In this document: positions 25,201 through 33,316 of the stretch, piece by piece
Numbering within the stretch: the stretch's first letter is position 1
How the letters are laid out: each line of letters begins with the position of its first letter
NCBI RefSeq assembly: GCF_046591575.1
Contig: NZ_JBIQWA010000010.1
Coordinates: forward strand, 1-64,000
DNA: 64,000 nucleotides
DNA from: Marivita sp046591575
Lineage (GTDB): Bacteria; Pseudomonadota; Alphaproteobacteria; Rhodobacterales; Rhodobacteraceae
Reading direction: 5' to 3'
Notes under the pieces: generated by a model
Database searches by the model: none
Seen by the model: only the letters and a program-made list of their open reading frames with translations
Told to the model about the DNA's origin: nothing
Program-made: the position numbers and the translations under genes

Positions 25201-25557
25201 CAGCTGGAAGGTCCGGGCATCCTGTTTACCGAAGTCGAGGCGCGGTTCCGCTTGACACCGGATCAGCTTGTCCTGACCCGATCCAGCGCGACGGGGCCGT
25301 CGATGGGGATTTCCATGGATGGGCGCTATGATCTGTCCTCCAGCACGCTGGACCTGCAAGGCGTGCTGTCGCCGATCTTTTTCCTGAACGGGTTGGGCAG
25401 TATCTTTACCCGCAAGGGCGAGGGGTTGATCGGGTTCAATTTCACCCTGACCGGTCCGGCCGATAACCCGCAGGTCGGGGTGAATCCGCTATCTGCCCTG
25501 ACACCCGGCATGTTCCGCGAGATTTTCCGCAGACCGCCCCCGGCACCGGGCGAATAG
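22252..25557 (+). CDS. Large AsmA/YhdP-like (DUF3971) envelope protein
   Basis: The 1101-residue protein has a basic cytoplasmic N-terminus (PRRRRRGR), one membrane anchor (about 26-46), and a very long repetitive beta-rich periplasmic part typical of the AsmA-like/YhdP group, ending in the conserved C-terminal block (GLLDQLEGPGILFTEVEARF and MGISMDGRYDLSSSTLDLQG). Members bridge the inner and outer membrane as hydrophobic grooves and carry phospholipids. The gene stands alone on the plus strand, divergent from bcp, and is followed by queA after 92 bases. G+C content is very high. Confidence 0.85.
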   Translation: MSLPVAEPETHIKNLDTPRRRRRGRWVLTITLALILSVFGTGWALVGKSLSAPDWVRDTVELRLTEALPGFRVLFGDVQLRFEADGRTRLELLDVDVQTADGVPVAVLSDVEIGLALRDLVRRNIVLRELSISGAFVTITRNPAGELGLALGDVFALDGNTPDVPTVVAGIDRLLSDPRLSRLQSVEANALTLRFEDARARRGWTVDGGRLRVTRSNRVLRLSGDFALLGGGATATRLQVDASSTIGDTSVRFGVSLDDMPSQDIATQGPALAWLGALKAPISGALRATMRSDGSLGAMNATLQIDAGVVQPGTDTPPIPFDAARSYFTFDPDRAQIVFTELSFDSALGRAVAEGRATLRGLRNGIPSEMLGQVRFTTLEAAPDTVLEQPIALDRAEVDFRLRLDPFEVDLGRVWIDDSQVPVRLSGKVSASDAAWAYALDGTVGKLTPDSLLRIWPLSLAPRTRKWVVDNIQGGEIQQGQFALRSQEGARPIVYLNADFSDAKVRYTRTLPVVENGAGTLTLDRNRFAVRAQEGQITPPQGGPIDVAGSSFVIPNTRQRPADGQVRVAGEGRIEALLSYLDSPRVEIMQKAGRPVDILSGRVRFDGTLNLPLRRGLRLPDMSLSFAGRASAVASDVIVPNRTLTARALDVSVSNDALVVSGTAEVSGVPFDGTWTLPMPQPGQPVTGSVLEGQVTLSDSAARAFGVALPDGAVTGRGPGQLRVDLRRGQPPEFELTSGLNGLGLSLVPIGWTLPRAASGALRVAGRLGQPVQVDALSLDAPGLEARGSVRLTDTGTLAAIELDRVQVGGWLDAPVTLTGRGPGVPPAVRITGGRIDLRSAPFGRGRGRGGAAGVVPLSLSLDQLQVSNSIRLTGFRGELQSANGLSGDFTATVNDGPPIIGEAVPQGGRTAFRIRSDNAGRVFRQAGILKTVAGGDLSLALVPVSGQPGSYDGALDVTNTRLRDAPGIASLLDAISIVGLLDQLEGPGILFTEVEARFRLTPDQLVLTRSSATGPSMGISMDGRYDLSSSTLDLQGVLSPIFFLNGLGSIFTRKGEGLIGFNFTLTGPADNPQVGVNPLSALTPGMFREIFRRPPPAPGE

Positions 25558-25649
25558 CGCGCTGCCGGTGAACAAAACCAGTGACTGCTTTTGTTGCGCC
25601 CCCGATTTCGGTATGGGCTGCCGCGAAGAGGGGCAACGGATATGGACAT

Positions 25650-26696
25650 ATGAAACTCAGCGATTTTGACTTTGACCTGCCGGAAGACCTGATCGCCACG
25701 CGGCCTGCCTCGCCCCGGTCATCGGCGCGGTTGCTGCATGCCGAAGCCGGCGGGATTGTCGACCGGATCGTCACGGCGCTGCCGGACATTCTGCGCCCGA
25801 CAGACCGTCTGGTTCTGAACGACACCAAAGTCATTCCGGCGCGGTTGTTCGGGACCCGTAAGCGGCAGGGTGCGGATGGGCTGTCCGAGGCCAAAATCGA
25901 AGTGACGCTGCTTGAACCAAACCCCGCCGGAACCTGGGGCGCTTTGGTCAAGCCGTTGAAAAAGGTGAAAGACGGCGAAACCATCGGATTTTCCGATGAG
26001 CTGTCAGCGATTTTGGTCGGGCGTGTCGATGGGCAGGCTGAGCTGCGGTTCAATCTGACCGGTGACGACTTTGACGCGGCTCTGGCGCGCGCCGGGGCGA
26101 TGCCGCTGCCACCCTATATCGCCGCCAAGCGACCGGCCGATGAAAAGGACAAACACGACTACCAGACCATCTGGGCGCGCAACGCCGGAGCGGTGGCAGC
26201 CCCGACCGCGTCGCTGCATTTCGACGAGGCGCTGGTGGCCGCGTTGACCGCGCGAGGGGTTGGCACGAGCTTTGTCACGCTGCATGTCGGCGCGGGCACC
26301 TTTCTTCCGGTCAAGGTGGAAGACGTCACCACCCACAAGATGCATGCGGAATGGGGGCGGGTATCGGAACAGGCCGCACAGGAGATTTCGGACACCAAAG
26401 CCGCCGGGGGCCGCATCATACCCGTGGGCACCACCGCGCTGCGCCTGATCGAAAGCGCGACCAGGGGCGGACAGATCGCGGCATGGGAAGGCGATACCGA
26501 CATCTTTATTTATCCGGGGTTCAAATTTCAGGTCACGGACGGGTTGATGACCAATTTCCATCTGCCGAAATCCACCTTGATGATGCTGGTGTCGGCACTT
26601 ATGGGGCAAGAGCGCGTCAAAGAAATCTACGCGCATGCCATCAAGGCCCGATACCGGTTCTTTTCGTATGGCGACAGTTCGTTGCTCATTCCGTGA
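25650..26696 (+). CDS. queA: S-adenosylmethionine:tRNA ribosyltransferase-isomerase
   Basis: The 348-residue protein matches QueA over its length: MKLSDFDFDLPEDLIATRPA, the LNDTKVIPARLFG block, ASLHFDEALV, TLHVGAGTFLPVKV and the C-terminal LPKSTLMMLVSAL. It converts preQ1 at the wobble position of tRNA to epoxyqueuosine using SAM as ribosyl donor. The ATG at 25650 is set by the family N-terminus; the frame is open further upstream. The last codons and stop (LLIP, TGA) lie within the first unit of a 25-bp tandem repeat that continues behind the gene. Confidence 0.93.
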   Translation: MKLSDFDFDLPEDLIATRPASPRSSARLLHAEAGGIVDRIVTALPDILRPTDRLVLNDTKVIPARLFGTRKRQGADGLSEAKIEVTLLEPNPAGTWGALVKPLKKVKDGETIGFSDELSAILVGRVDGQAELRFNLTGDDFDAALARAGAMPLPPYIAAKRPADEKDKHDYQTIWARNAGAVAAPTASLHFDEALVAALTARGVGTSFVTLHVGAGTFLPVKVEDVTTHKMHAEWGRVSEQAAQEISDTKAAGGRIIPVGTTALRLIESATRGGQIAAWEGDTDIFIYPGFKFQVTDGLMTNFHLPKSTLMMLVSALMGQERVKEIYAHAIKARYRFFSYGDSSLLIP

Positions 26697-26775
26697 GCAC
26701 GCTTTGGTACTCATTCCGTGAGCACGCTTTGGTACTCATTCCCTGAGCACGCCTTGGTGCTCATTCCCGGAGCAG
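26685..26775 (+). repeat. 25-bp tandem repeat covering the queA stop codon
   Basis: Three full units begin at 26685, 26710 and 26735, with a partial fourth at 26760. The unit starts CTCATTCCGTGAGCACG and ends in TTTGGTA (CTTGGTG in the third copy). The first unit encodes the end and stop of queA. Each unit contains a small inverted repeat (CTCA-N5-TGAG), so the array can fold into successive hairpins. The third and fourth units diverge, indicating age. Confidence 0.85.
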
Positions 26776-26903
26776 GATGCGGCACGACACCTGACGAGGA
26801 CAAATAAAGTCGCGCATGAGACGGTCCAAGTCGTTTTGCGCACTTGCAGACACCCACAGCTGTGCCAAGTGGCGCGCAGGACCAGCAGGAAAGGCATGGG
26901 CAA

Positions 26904-28211
26904 ATGTTGAGCGTGATCAAATCGTCGTGGCCGCTGCTTTTGGGCATGCTGCTTTTGATGCTGGGCAATGGCTTGCAAGGCTCGCTTTTGGGGGTGCGCG
27001 GATCGACGCTTGGCTTTTCCGCGTTCCAGATGTCGATCGTGATGTCGGCCTATTTTGCGGGCTTTCTGTTTGCGTCCCGCGTCACACCGGCGATGATCCG
27101 CCGGGTCGGGCATGTGCGGGTCTTTGCGGCGCTGGGGTCGCTGGTGTCGGCGGCGCTGTTGTTGTTTCCGACGATCCAGGACCCGATTGTCTGGGTGCTG
27201 GGCCGGATGATCATCGGATTTTGCTTTTGCGGCGTCTATGTCACCGCGGAAAGCTGGCTCAACAATTCCTCGACCAATGAAAACCGTGGGCAGGCGCTGT
27301 CGGCCTATATGATGGTGCAGATGACCGGCATCATCATCGCGCAGGGCTTGCTGGTTGTGCCGGACCCGTCCGGATATCTGTTGTTTGTGATCCCGTCGGT
27401 GCTGGTGTCCATCTCTTTTGCGCCGATCTTGCTGTCGATCTCTCCGACGCCGGCATTTGAAAGCACCAAACCCATGAGCCTGCGTGAATTGTTCACCGTC
27501 TCGCCTTTGGGCTTTGTTGGCATGTTCATGATGGGCAGCGTCTTTGCCGCCCAGTTCGGCATGGCGGCGGTGTATGCCACCGAGGCCGGCTTGAGCATCA
27601 CACAGGTTCCGTTTTTCACAGCGGCCTTCTATGTCGGGGCCTTATTGTTCCAGTACCCGATTGGCTGGATCTCGGACCGCACCGACCGGCGTGTGCTGAT
27701 TGCGCTGTCGGCGGCGATTGCCGGTGCCGGTTCCATCGGCGGGATGCTGTTCGGTGGCAATTTCTATGTGCTTCTGGCGTCGGCTTTCCTGATCGGCGGG
27801 CTGTCCAACCCGCTGTATTCGTTGCTGATTGCCTATACGAACGACTTTCTTGAATACGAAGACATGGCGTCGGCGTCGGCGGGGTTGTTGTTTGTGAACG
27901 GCGTGGGCGCAATCACCGGTCCTTTGTTGATTGGCTATGCGATTCAGGTCGTTGGCCCGCCGGGGTTCTTTCTGTTTCTCGCCTTTATTCTGCTGATGAT
28001 GGCAGGCTATGCGGTCTATCGTATGACACAGCGTCCATCGCCGTCGGTCGAAGACACCAGCGCGTATCAGTCGATGATGCCGACAGTGTCGCCCGTGACG
28101 GTCGAGATCGCATCGGAATGGGCGATTGAAACCGCCGAGGCCGAAGCCGAAGCCGAAGCACAGGCCGCAGAAGAGGCGGATCAATCAGAGCAGAGGTCAT
28201 ACGGAACCTGA
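26904..28211 (+). CDS. MFS transporter, YcaD-like
   Basis: The 435-residue protein has 12 predicted membrane segments and resembles the YcaD-type branch of the major facilitator superfamily: GNGLQGSLLGVRGSTLGFS near the N-terminus, AESWLNNSSTNENRGQALS, and PIGWISDRTDRRVLI in the central loop. The C-terminal 60 residues are polar and contain an EAEAEAEAQAAEEA stretch from a short codon repeat. The ATG at 26904 directly before the first membrane helix has an AGGAAAGG about 10 bases upstream and is preferred over 26844. The substrate is unknown. Confidence 0.85.
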   Translation: MLSVIKSSWPLLLGMLLLMLGNGLQGSLLGVRGSTLGFSAFQMSIVMSAYFAGFLFASRVTPAMIRRVGHVRVFAALGSLVSAALLLFPTIQDPIVWVLGRMIIGFCFCGVYVTAESWLNNSSTNENRGQALSAYMMVQMTGIIIAQGLLVVPDPSGYLLFVIPSVLVSISFAPILLSISPTPAFESTKPMSLRELFTVSPLGFVGMFMMGSVFAAQFGMAAVYATEAGLSITQVPFFTAAFYVGALLFQYPIGWISDRTDRRVLIALSAAIAGAGSIGGMLFGGNFYVLLASAFLIGGLSNPLYSLLIAYTNDFLEYEDMASASAGLLFVNGVGAITGPLLIGYAIQVVGPPGFFLFLAFILLMMAGYAVYRMTQRPSPSVEDTSAYQSMMPTVSPVTVEIASEWAIETAEAEAEAEAQAAEEADQSEQRSYGT

Positions 28212-28338
28212 TTGTCGCAACCGGACAACGGTCTTCAGATGTGTCACGGCTGACATGAAAAGTGACTGTCTGCTCTATCTATTCTTGGCTACCGTTCCTA
28301 AGTGATTGGAAGGCCAACTGCAAAAGCGGGAGTAGATC

Positions 28339-28917
28339 ATGGTCACGCCGGACGAGGTATTGAGTTTTTGGCTGGATGAGACCGGCCCGGATGGATGGTA
28401 CAAGGCGTCAGATGATCTGGATCAGACGATCCGCGATCGCTTTGAACCAGCGTGGGACGCGGCCATGCAAGGCCACCATGCGACATGGTTGGCCGGGGCC
28501 AAACGATCTTTGGCCTATATCATTTTGCTGGACCAGTTTCCCCGCAACATGTTCCGAGGCTCTGGCAAAGCGTTTGCGTCGGACCGTTTTCCCCTGGCGG
28601 CCGCAAAGCAGGCCATTGCCAAGAACTGGGATCTGAAAATCGAGGAGCCGGCCCGCCAGTTCTTTTATCTGCCGCTGATGCATTCGGAAAACCTGTGTGA
28701 TCAGGATCGGTGCGTGCGGTTGCTGCTGGAGCGGATGCCGCAAGAGGGGGACAGCAATCTGTTGCATGCCCGTGCGCATCGCGAGGTGATCCGCAAATTC
28801 GGGCGCTTTCCCTATCGCAACGACGCCTTGTCGCGCCATTCCACACCAACAGAACGCGCCTATCTGGAGAGCGGCGGATATGGCACCACCGTCGAGGAGC
28901 TGAAACAGGCGGGCTAG
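28339..28917 (+). CDS. DUF924 family protein
   Basis: The 192-residue protein is a full-length DUF924 member: VLSFWLDETGPDGWYK at the start, the conserved LAYIILLDQFPRNMFRGSG, and FFYLPLMHSENLCDQDRCV. The family is all-helical (TPR-like) and cytoplasmic; its biochemical role is not established. It is preceded by GGGAG and stands alone, convergent with the aldolase gene. Two inverted repeats fill the space between them. Confidence 0.88.
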   Translation: MVTPDEVLSFWLDETGPDGWYKASDDLDQTIRDRFEPAWDAAMQGHHATWLAGAKRSLAYIILLDQFPRNMFRGSGKAFASDRFPLAAAKQAIAKNWDLKIEEPARQFFYLPLMHSENLCDQDRCVRLLLERMPQEGDSNLLHARAHREVIRKFGRFPYRNDALSRHSTPTERAYLESGGYGTTVEELKQAG

Positions 28918-29001
28918 ACGCTTGGGTTTGATTTGCGCGCGCGCGGTATGATCCCGTGCTGACGGGCTTGGATGCCGGGCCATTGGCTGTGGCGGTGTGA
29001 T

Positions 29002-29054
29002 GGCCGATGTGATGGCTGGTGCATCGGCCGTTGAAGGGCCGCAACGAACGGCCC
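29002..29054. terminator. Two inverted repeats between DUF924 and aldolase genes
   Basis: GGCCGATG (29002-29009) pairs with CATCGGCC (29022-29029), and GGGCCG (29036-29041) pairs with CGGCCC (29049-29054). They lie between convergent stops (28917 and 29076). Neither has a clear U run, so intrinsic termination is uncertain. Confidence 0.45.
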
Positions 29055-29075
29055 GTATCGTGCCGTTGCCAGGGT

Positions 29076-29963
29076 CTATTTCGACGCTGCGTAGATTTTG
29101 TCAATGTTGTTGCCCAGGGCCGCGTTAAACTCGGCATCCGACATCTGATGTGTCAGACCTTCGGCCAAAGCGCGCGAGAAGCTGGCGATCATGTTTTTGT
29201 TGCGCATGAGCCGTGCGCAGGCGTCATCGGTGCTGTAGCCCCCCGACAGTGCCACAACGCGCAAGACGTTCTTGTGATCGGCAAGGTCAAGGTACAGGCC
29301 ATCCTCGGACGGGATGGTCAGTTTGAGCATCACTTTAAGATCGTCGTCCAACCCATTAATATGGTTCAGAAGTTCCTCATGCAGAATATCCTCTGCCTCG
29401 GCTTTGGTCGGGCTGTTGATGTCCACCTCTGGTTCGATGATCGGAACAAGCCCCGCGGCGCATACGGTCTTGGCGACTTCGAATTGTTGCGCAACAACTG
29501 CCTTGATGCCGGTCGCGTCGGCTTCGTGAATGACGGACCGTTCCTTGGTGCCGAACACGCCCATGGATTTGGCGTCGGCCAAAAGCGCCTCAAGCCCCGG
29601 CATCGGCTTCATAATCTGCACACCATTGGCTTTGTCCTCAAGCCCCTTGTCGATCTTGAGGAACGGCACAACGCCGCGCTGCTCCCATAGATAGGTGGGT
29701 ACGGCTTTGCCGTCGACCGTGTCGCGCATCGTGCGTTCAAACAGGATCGCGCCCAGCACCTTGTCCGAGGTGAAATCAGGGGCCGTCATGATGCGGCAGC
29801 GCATCTGGTGGATCAGGCTGAACATGTCTTCGTCGGTGCTGTAGGCGTCTTCGGAAATACCGTAGAGTTTCAGCGCCTTGGGGGTGGACCCGCCGCTTTG
29901 ATCAAGCGCTGCGATAAAGCCTGCGCCGGTTGCGATGCGCTGTGCCATGGCGGTGTCTGTCAT
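29076..29963 (-). CDS. fda: Class I fructose-bisphosphate aldolase
   Basis: The 295-residue protein matches bacterial class I aldolases: GFIAALDQSGGSTPKALKLY near the N-terminus, KIDKGLE, VPIIEPEVDI, and the Schiff-base lysine region in KVMLKLTIPSEDGLY. It cleaves or forms fructose 1,6-bisphosphate in glycolysis/gluconeogenesis without a metal. No zinc-binding class II motifs are present. It is a single leftward gene, with a 31-base-longer gap to the P450 than to its own start, so it probably has its own promoter. Confidence 0.93.
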   Translation of the reverse strand: MTDTAMAQRIATGAGFIAALDQSGGSTPKALKLYGISEDAYSTDEDMFSLIHQMRCRIMTAPDFTSDKVLGAILFERTMRDTVDGKAVPTYLWEQRGVVPFLKIDKGLEDKANGVQIMKPMPGLEALLADAKSMGVFGTKERSVIHEADATGIKAVVAQQFEVAKTVCAAGLVPIIEPEVDINSPTKAEAEDILHEELLNHINGLDDDLKVMLKLTIPSEDGLYLDLADHKNVLRVVALSGGYSTDDACARLMRNKNMIASFSRALAEGLTHQMSDAEFNAALGNNIDKIYAASK

Positions 29964-30050
29964 GTGAGATCCCCAGGTTTGATCATGTGTGTTGCGCGTG
30001 TCCTAGAACAGTGAGACACAAAAAGATAGTGGGATGTCAGTCGGTTAGCG

Positions 30051-31400
30051 CTAACGCGGAACGGCGTGCAGCCAGATGCCGTCTTTTGCGCGCACCGTCA
30101 GATGCGCAACCGGCTGCGGGGGTTTTTCCGGGATCGGGCTGAGCGAGATCCTGCGCAGCAGCATCGACAGCAAAAGCGGACCTTCGGCCATCGCAAACCC
30201 GGCACCGGGGCAGACACGCGGTCCGGTGCTGAACGGCATATAGGCGTCGCGAACCGACTGGCGGTTTTCCGGCCTCTGCCAACGCGCCGGATCAAAAGCG
30301 TCAGGGCTGTCCCACAACCGCGTGTGCCGGTGCAGATGCCACGGGCTCAGAGCCAGTTGCGCGGCTTTCGGGATGGCGCGTTTGCGAAACGTCTCGGGCC
30401 GGGTGGTTTCGCGCACCATCATCGGCACAGGCGGATAAAGCCGCAGCGTTTCGCGAAACACGTCACGGCTGAGGGTCAGGCTTTTGACCTGTGACGCGTG
30501 GGTCAGATCGACGGCTTCGGTGGCAATGGCGGTTTGCCATGTCGGATCAGCGGCGCACAGATACAGCGCCCAGGCCAGCGCACTGGCGCTGGTTTCATGA
30601 CCGGCCAGAAAGAAGATCGCGACCTGATCGACCATGTCGTCCACGCTAAAGGTTTCGCCGGTCTGCGGGTCGGGTGTGGTCATGATGCGGGTGGCCAGAT
30701 CGTCTGGCGCGGTGCCTTTGGTGATGGCCTGCATTCGCCGGGTGGTCAGGTCGGTGATCAGGCTGCGGATACGGCGGGCTGCGGCTTTGGTTTCGGATCG
30801 GTGAAAGCGTGGCACCCATTGCGGCAGGGGCACAAAGGCGGCAAGGTTGAGGATGGGTTGCGCGCGCTGATAGCGGCGGAATTCGTGGAACACTTCGGCG
30901 GCGATCTTATCGTCAATGGGGATGGAAAAGAGCGTGCGGAAGATCACGTCAGCGGCGGCGCGGCTGGTGATCTCCTCGATCTCGATCTGTTGGCCGGTGC
31001 CGATCATATCCAGCACGCGCGCCACCATCGCGCCACCTGCGTCCCACATGGCGGGCAGGCTGTGGGACAGGCGACCGCGTTCGAAGGCTGGGTCGATGAT
31101 GCGGCGCTGCTTTTCCCATGTCGCGCCATTGGTCAGGAACACCGAGTTGCCGAGCAGCGGGCGCAGCCCTTCACCGATGCGGTTGGATTTGGGGAAATCC
31201 CGGGGCCGTTCGGTCAGGATCGTGCGCAGCAGGGCGGGGTCATTGGCCAGATAGGACCGGAAGAATGGCGTGCGGAATTCAGCCATCCACGCGTGATACA
31301 GGCGTTCGGGTTGGGCCGACAGGATATCGCGCCGGAACAGGCGCATATAGCGCCAGAGCGACACCCGGTCAGGGCGCGGCGTGGGCTTGGGTGGGATCAC
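30051..31400 (-). CDS. Cytochrome P450
   Basis: The 449-residue protein has all P450 hallmarks: the I-helix oxygen-activation motif AGHETSASALAW, the K-helix ExxR in FRETLRLYPP, the meander, and the haem loop FSTGPRVCPGAGFA with the axial ligand C397. No membrane anchor is seen at the N-terminus, so it is soluble and needs separate redox partners, none of which are adjacent. The sequence resembles fatty-acid or terpenoid hydroxylases (CYP102/CYP4-like class) more than camphor-type P450s, but the substrate is unknown. Its start overlaps the stop of the hydrolase gene by 4 bases (31397-31400), so the two form one operon. Confidence 0.92.
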   Translation of the reverse strand: MIPPKPTPRPDRVSLWRYMRLFRRDILSAQPERLYHAWMAEFRTPFFRSYLANDPALLRTILTERPRDFPKSNRIGEGLRPLLGNSVFLTNGATWEKQRRIIDPAFERGRLSHSLPAMWDAGGAMVARVLDMIGTGQQIEIEEITSRAAADVIFRTLFSIPIDDKIAAEVFHEFRRYQRAQPILNLAAFVPLPQWVPRFHRSETKAAARRIRSLITDLTTRRMQAITKGTAPDDLATRIMTTPDPQTGETFSVDDMVDQVAIFFLAGHETSASALAWALYLCAADPTWQTAIATEAVDLTHASQVKSLTLSRDVFRETLRLYPPVPMMVRETTRPETFRKRAIPKAAQLALSPWHLHRHTRLWDSPDAFDPARWQRPENRQSVRDAYMPFSTGPRVCPGAGFAMAEGPLLLSMLLRRISLSPIPEKPPQPVAHLTVRAKDGIWLHAVPR

Positions 31401-32662
31401 GGCCGGGTTGAGGTGTATTTGGACACCGGCACGTCGATCCGGCTTTTGGAGGGCGGGCGGGTCGCGTAGCGGGTGCCAAGCGTCAGTGGGCCTGCGGTGA
31501 TCTGAAAGTAATCATAATCAAGCGGGTTCTGAAACGCGCAGAGATACTGGAAATGCAGTCGGAAATACTTGCGTCGCAGCTTTTGCCACTGTGCCTCGCC
31601 CATGCTGCGTGAAAACTGTGCGGAAAAGACCAGCGGCCATTGTTTGTCGCGGGTGGCAACGCCGGATGTGCTGACCGGGTCGCACAGCGCAAAGGAACAC
31701 CCATCGCCAGGGGCGGTGACGTCGATCCAGACGATCTCATCGCGTTCCGACAGGAATTGAAGGTCAGCGCGCAATTGGTGCGCATCCGGCAGAAAAGATA
31801 CCATAGGGATCACCTGCCCAAGGCTGAGGAGAGACAGTGCGGTCGGCGGCTCTTTGAGGTCGCGCAGGATATCGGCCAGAATGGATACGGCCAGATGTGC
31901 GCCGGACGAATGGCCGACCACCAGCACCTCGTCATAATCCTGCTGCAAGGCCGAAGCGATGGTTGCGCGAAAGGCGTCCAACCTGTCTTGCAACTGGGGT
32001 GGTGTTGCGCCTTTGTGGCTGGCCGAGAAGGCAAAATCGTTCATCAGATAATACGCGTAAATCCTGCGGTCCTGGGCCTTGAACCAGCGCAGGATCACCA
32101 CGACACTTGCAAAGAACGGCCCCCAATAGAGCAGTGCCATCCCCCAGCGCAGGACGGCACCGTCCCCGATTAGTCCAAGCGCAAGGGCGCGGAACCCGGC
32201 ACTCAGTGCCCAGCCCAGCAGATGTGCGGCAAGCAGGGCGACACTCAATTGCAAGATCAAAACGCCAATCGGATACAGCGCGGCGGCCAACGGGCCTTTG
32301 GGCAGAACCGCAAGACGCCGCAGCGTGCCCGACGCGATATAGATCCAGCTTGTGCGAAGCAGCTGCCAATAGGTTCCGGGAATGGTGGTCGACATCGTGG
32401 ATTGGACGATATCGGACCAGACCAGCACTTCGAAATCGGCGTGAACGCGCGTGTCGTCAATCAGCCCCGAGGCCTGCCAGCCGTAGCTGTCCTCTTGCGC
32501 ATCCGGTGGATTTCCCGAAACACGCAGCCCGTAGCCCGAGATTTCGGCCTGTTGCGCGCCTTCCTTGCGATACAATTCGCGGTATCGGCGCGGCGGGAAA
32601 GGGTCATAGCCGGGAATATAGAACACCTTGCGGCGGCGCACTTGGGGGGACGAGGCAGGCAT
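31397..32662 (-). CDS. Membrane protein with alpha/beta-hydrolase domain
   Basis: The 421-residue protein opens with KVFYIPGYDPFPPRRYRELY, has two or three membrane segments in the middle (about 125-215), and then an alpha/beta-hydrolase-like core with the nucleophile elbow VVGHSSGAHLA. A candidate Asp (in PGDGCSFALCDP) follows. It could be an esterase or lipase at the cytoplasmic membrane. The ATG at 32662 is chosen because the conserved-looking domain begins directly after it; the frame is open to 32743. It is coupled to the P450 by a 4-base overlap, suggesting both act on one lipid-like substrate. I do not know a named family. Confidence 0.75.
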   Translation of the reverse strand: MPASSPQVRRRKVFYIPGYDPFPPRRYRELYRKEGAQQAEISGYGLRVSGNPPDAQEDSYGWQASGLIDDTRVHADFEVLVWSDIVQSTMSTTIPGTYWQLLRTSWIYIASGTLRRLAVLPKGPLAAALYPIGVLILQLSVALLAAHLLGWALSAGFRALALGLIGDGAVLRWGMALLYWGPFFASVVVILRWFKAQDRRIYAYYLMNDFAFSASHKGATPPQLQDRLDAFRATIASALQQDYDEVLVVGHSSGAHLAVSILADILRDLKEPPTALSLLSLGQVIPMVSFLPDAHQLRADLQFLSERDEIVWIDVTAPGDGCSFALCDPVSTSGVATRDKQWPLVFSAQFSRSMGEAQWQKLRRKYFRLHFQYLCAFQNPLDYDYFQITAGPLTLGTRYATRPPSKSRIDVPVSKYTSTRP

Positions 32663-32784
32663 GGGCGAACCGCTATGTTGTTTGCGACAGTTTAGCAATC
32701 GCACGAAAATGCGCCATATGTTTGGTGAAGGGCCGGAACCCACGCGCGTGTCCCGGGTTTACATCGAAACCGGAAAGGGAATTC

Positions 32785-33147
32785 ATGATCGACATTATCA
32801 ACATCATCACCGCTGTGCTGACCATCGCGCTGGGCGGGTTCGGTTTATTGGTACCGCGTTACACGGCCGAGGTGCTGGATCTCAAAACCGGCGACACCAC
32901 CATGGGTCTGTCCGAATTGCGGGCCTCGGCGGGGGGGATGTTTGTTGCTGTCGGCGGCTGGTGTCTTTGGTCGGGCGAGCCATGGGCATATTTCATGATG
33001 GGCATGGTGTATCTGGGTGCTGGCATCGGGCGCGCGGTTGCGCTGGTGATGGACGCGCCACCTTTTCCGAAAGCGCATCTGTATTTCGTTTTCGAAGCGG
33101 TGTTTGCGATCTGGCTGATCTGGGCCAATGCGCACGCGCTGGGCTAG
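32785..33147 (+). CDS. Small four-helix membrane protein, DUF4345-like
   Basis: The 120-residue protein consists of four hydrophobic segments (MIDIINIITAVLTIALGGFG, then ASAGGMFVAVGGWCLW, AYFMMGMVYLGAGIGRAVAL and FVFEAVFAIWLIWANA), the pattern of DUF4345-type proteins. AAAGGGA lies about 5 bases before the ATG. No function is known for the family. It is divergent from the hydrolase-P450 operon. A second, distantly similar small membrane protein occurs at 60065-60439. Confidence 0.75.
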   Translation: MIDIINIITAVLTIALGGFGLLVPRYTAEVLDLKTGDTTMGLSELRASAGGMFVAVGGWCLWSGEPWAYFMMGMVYLGAGIGRAVALVMDAPPFPKAHLYFVFEAVFAIWLIWANAHALG

Positions 33148-33316
33148 GAGAGGTCCAGGTCGATTGTCGCTTGGGCGCACGCGGCAGGCGCATCTTTTGG
33201 TGGTAATTCTGTGACGTTTTTCGGGCATTGACGTGGCGGAATTTGTTTCCGGCGCGTTCTATGATATCCACACCCTGTGACCGCGCGGCAAGATGCGGGA
33301 TGTGTGAGGTCAGGTT

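Noticed and set aside
23527..25359. Leftward 610-codon frame inside the AsmA-like gene
   Set aside because: Length alone is not evidence in DNA with few stops. It is Arg/Gln/His-rich and has no recognisable domain.
32107..32784. Long N-terminal extension of the small membrane protein at 32785
   Set aside because: The extension lies opposite the hydrolase gene; the ATG at 32785 has a good ribosome-binding site and a typical membrane start.
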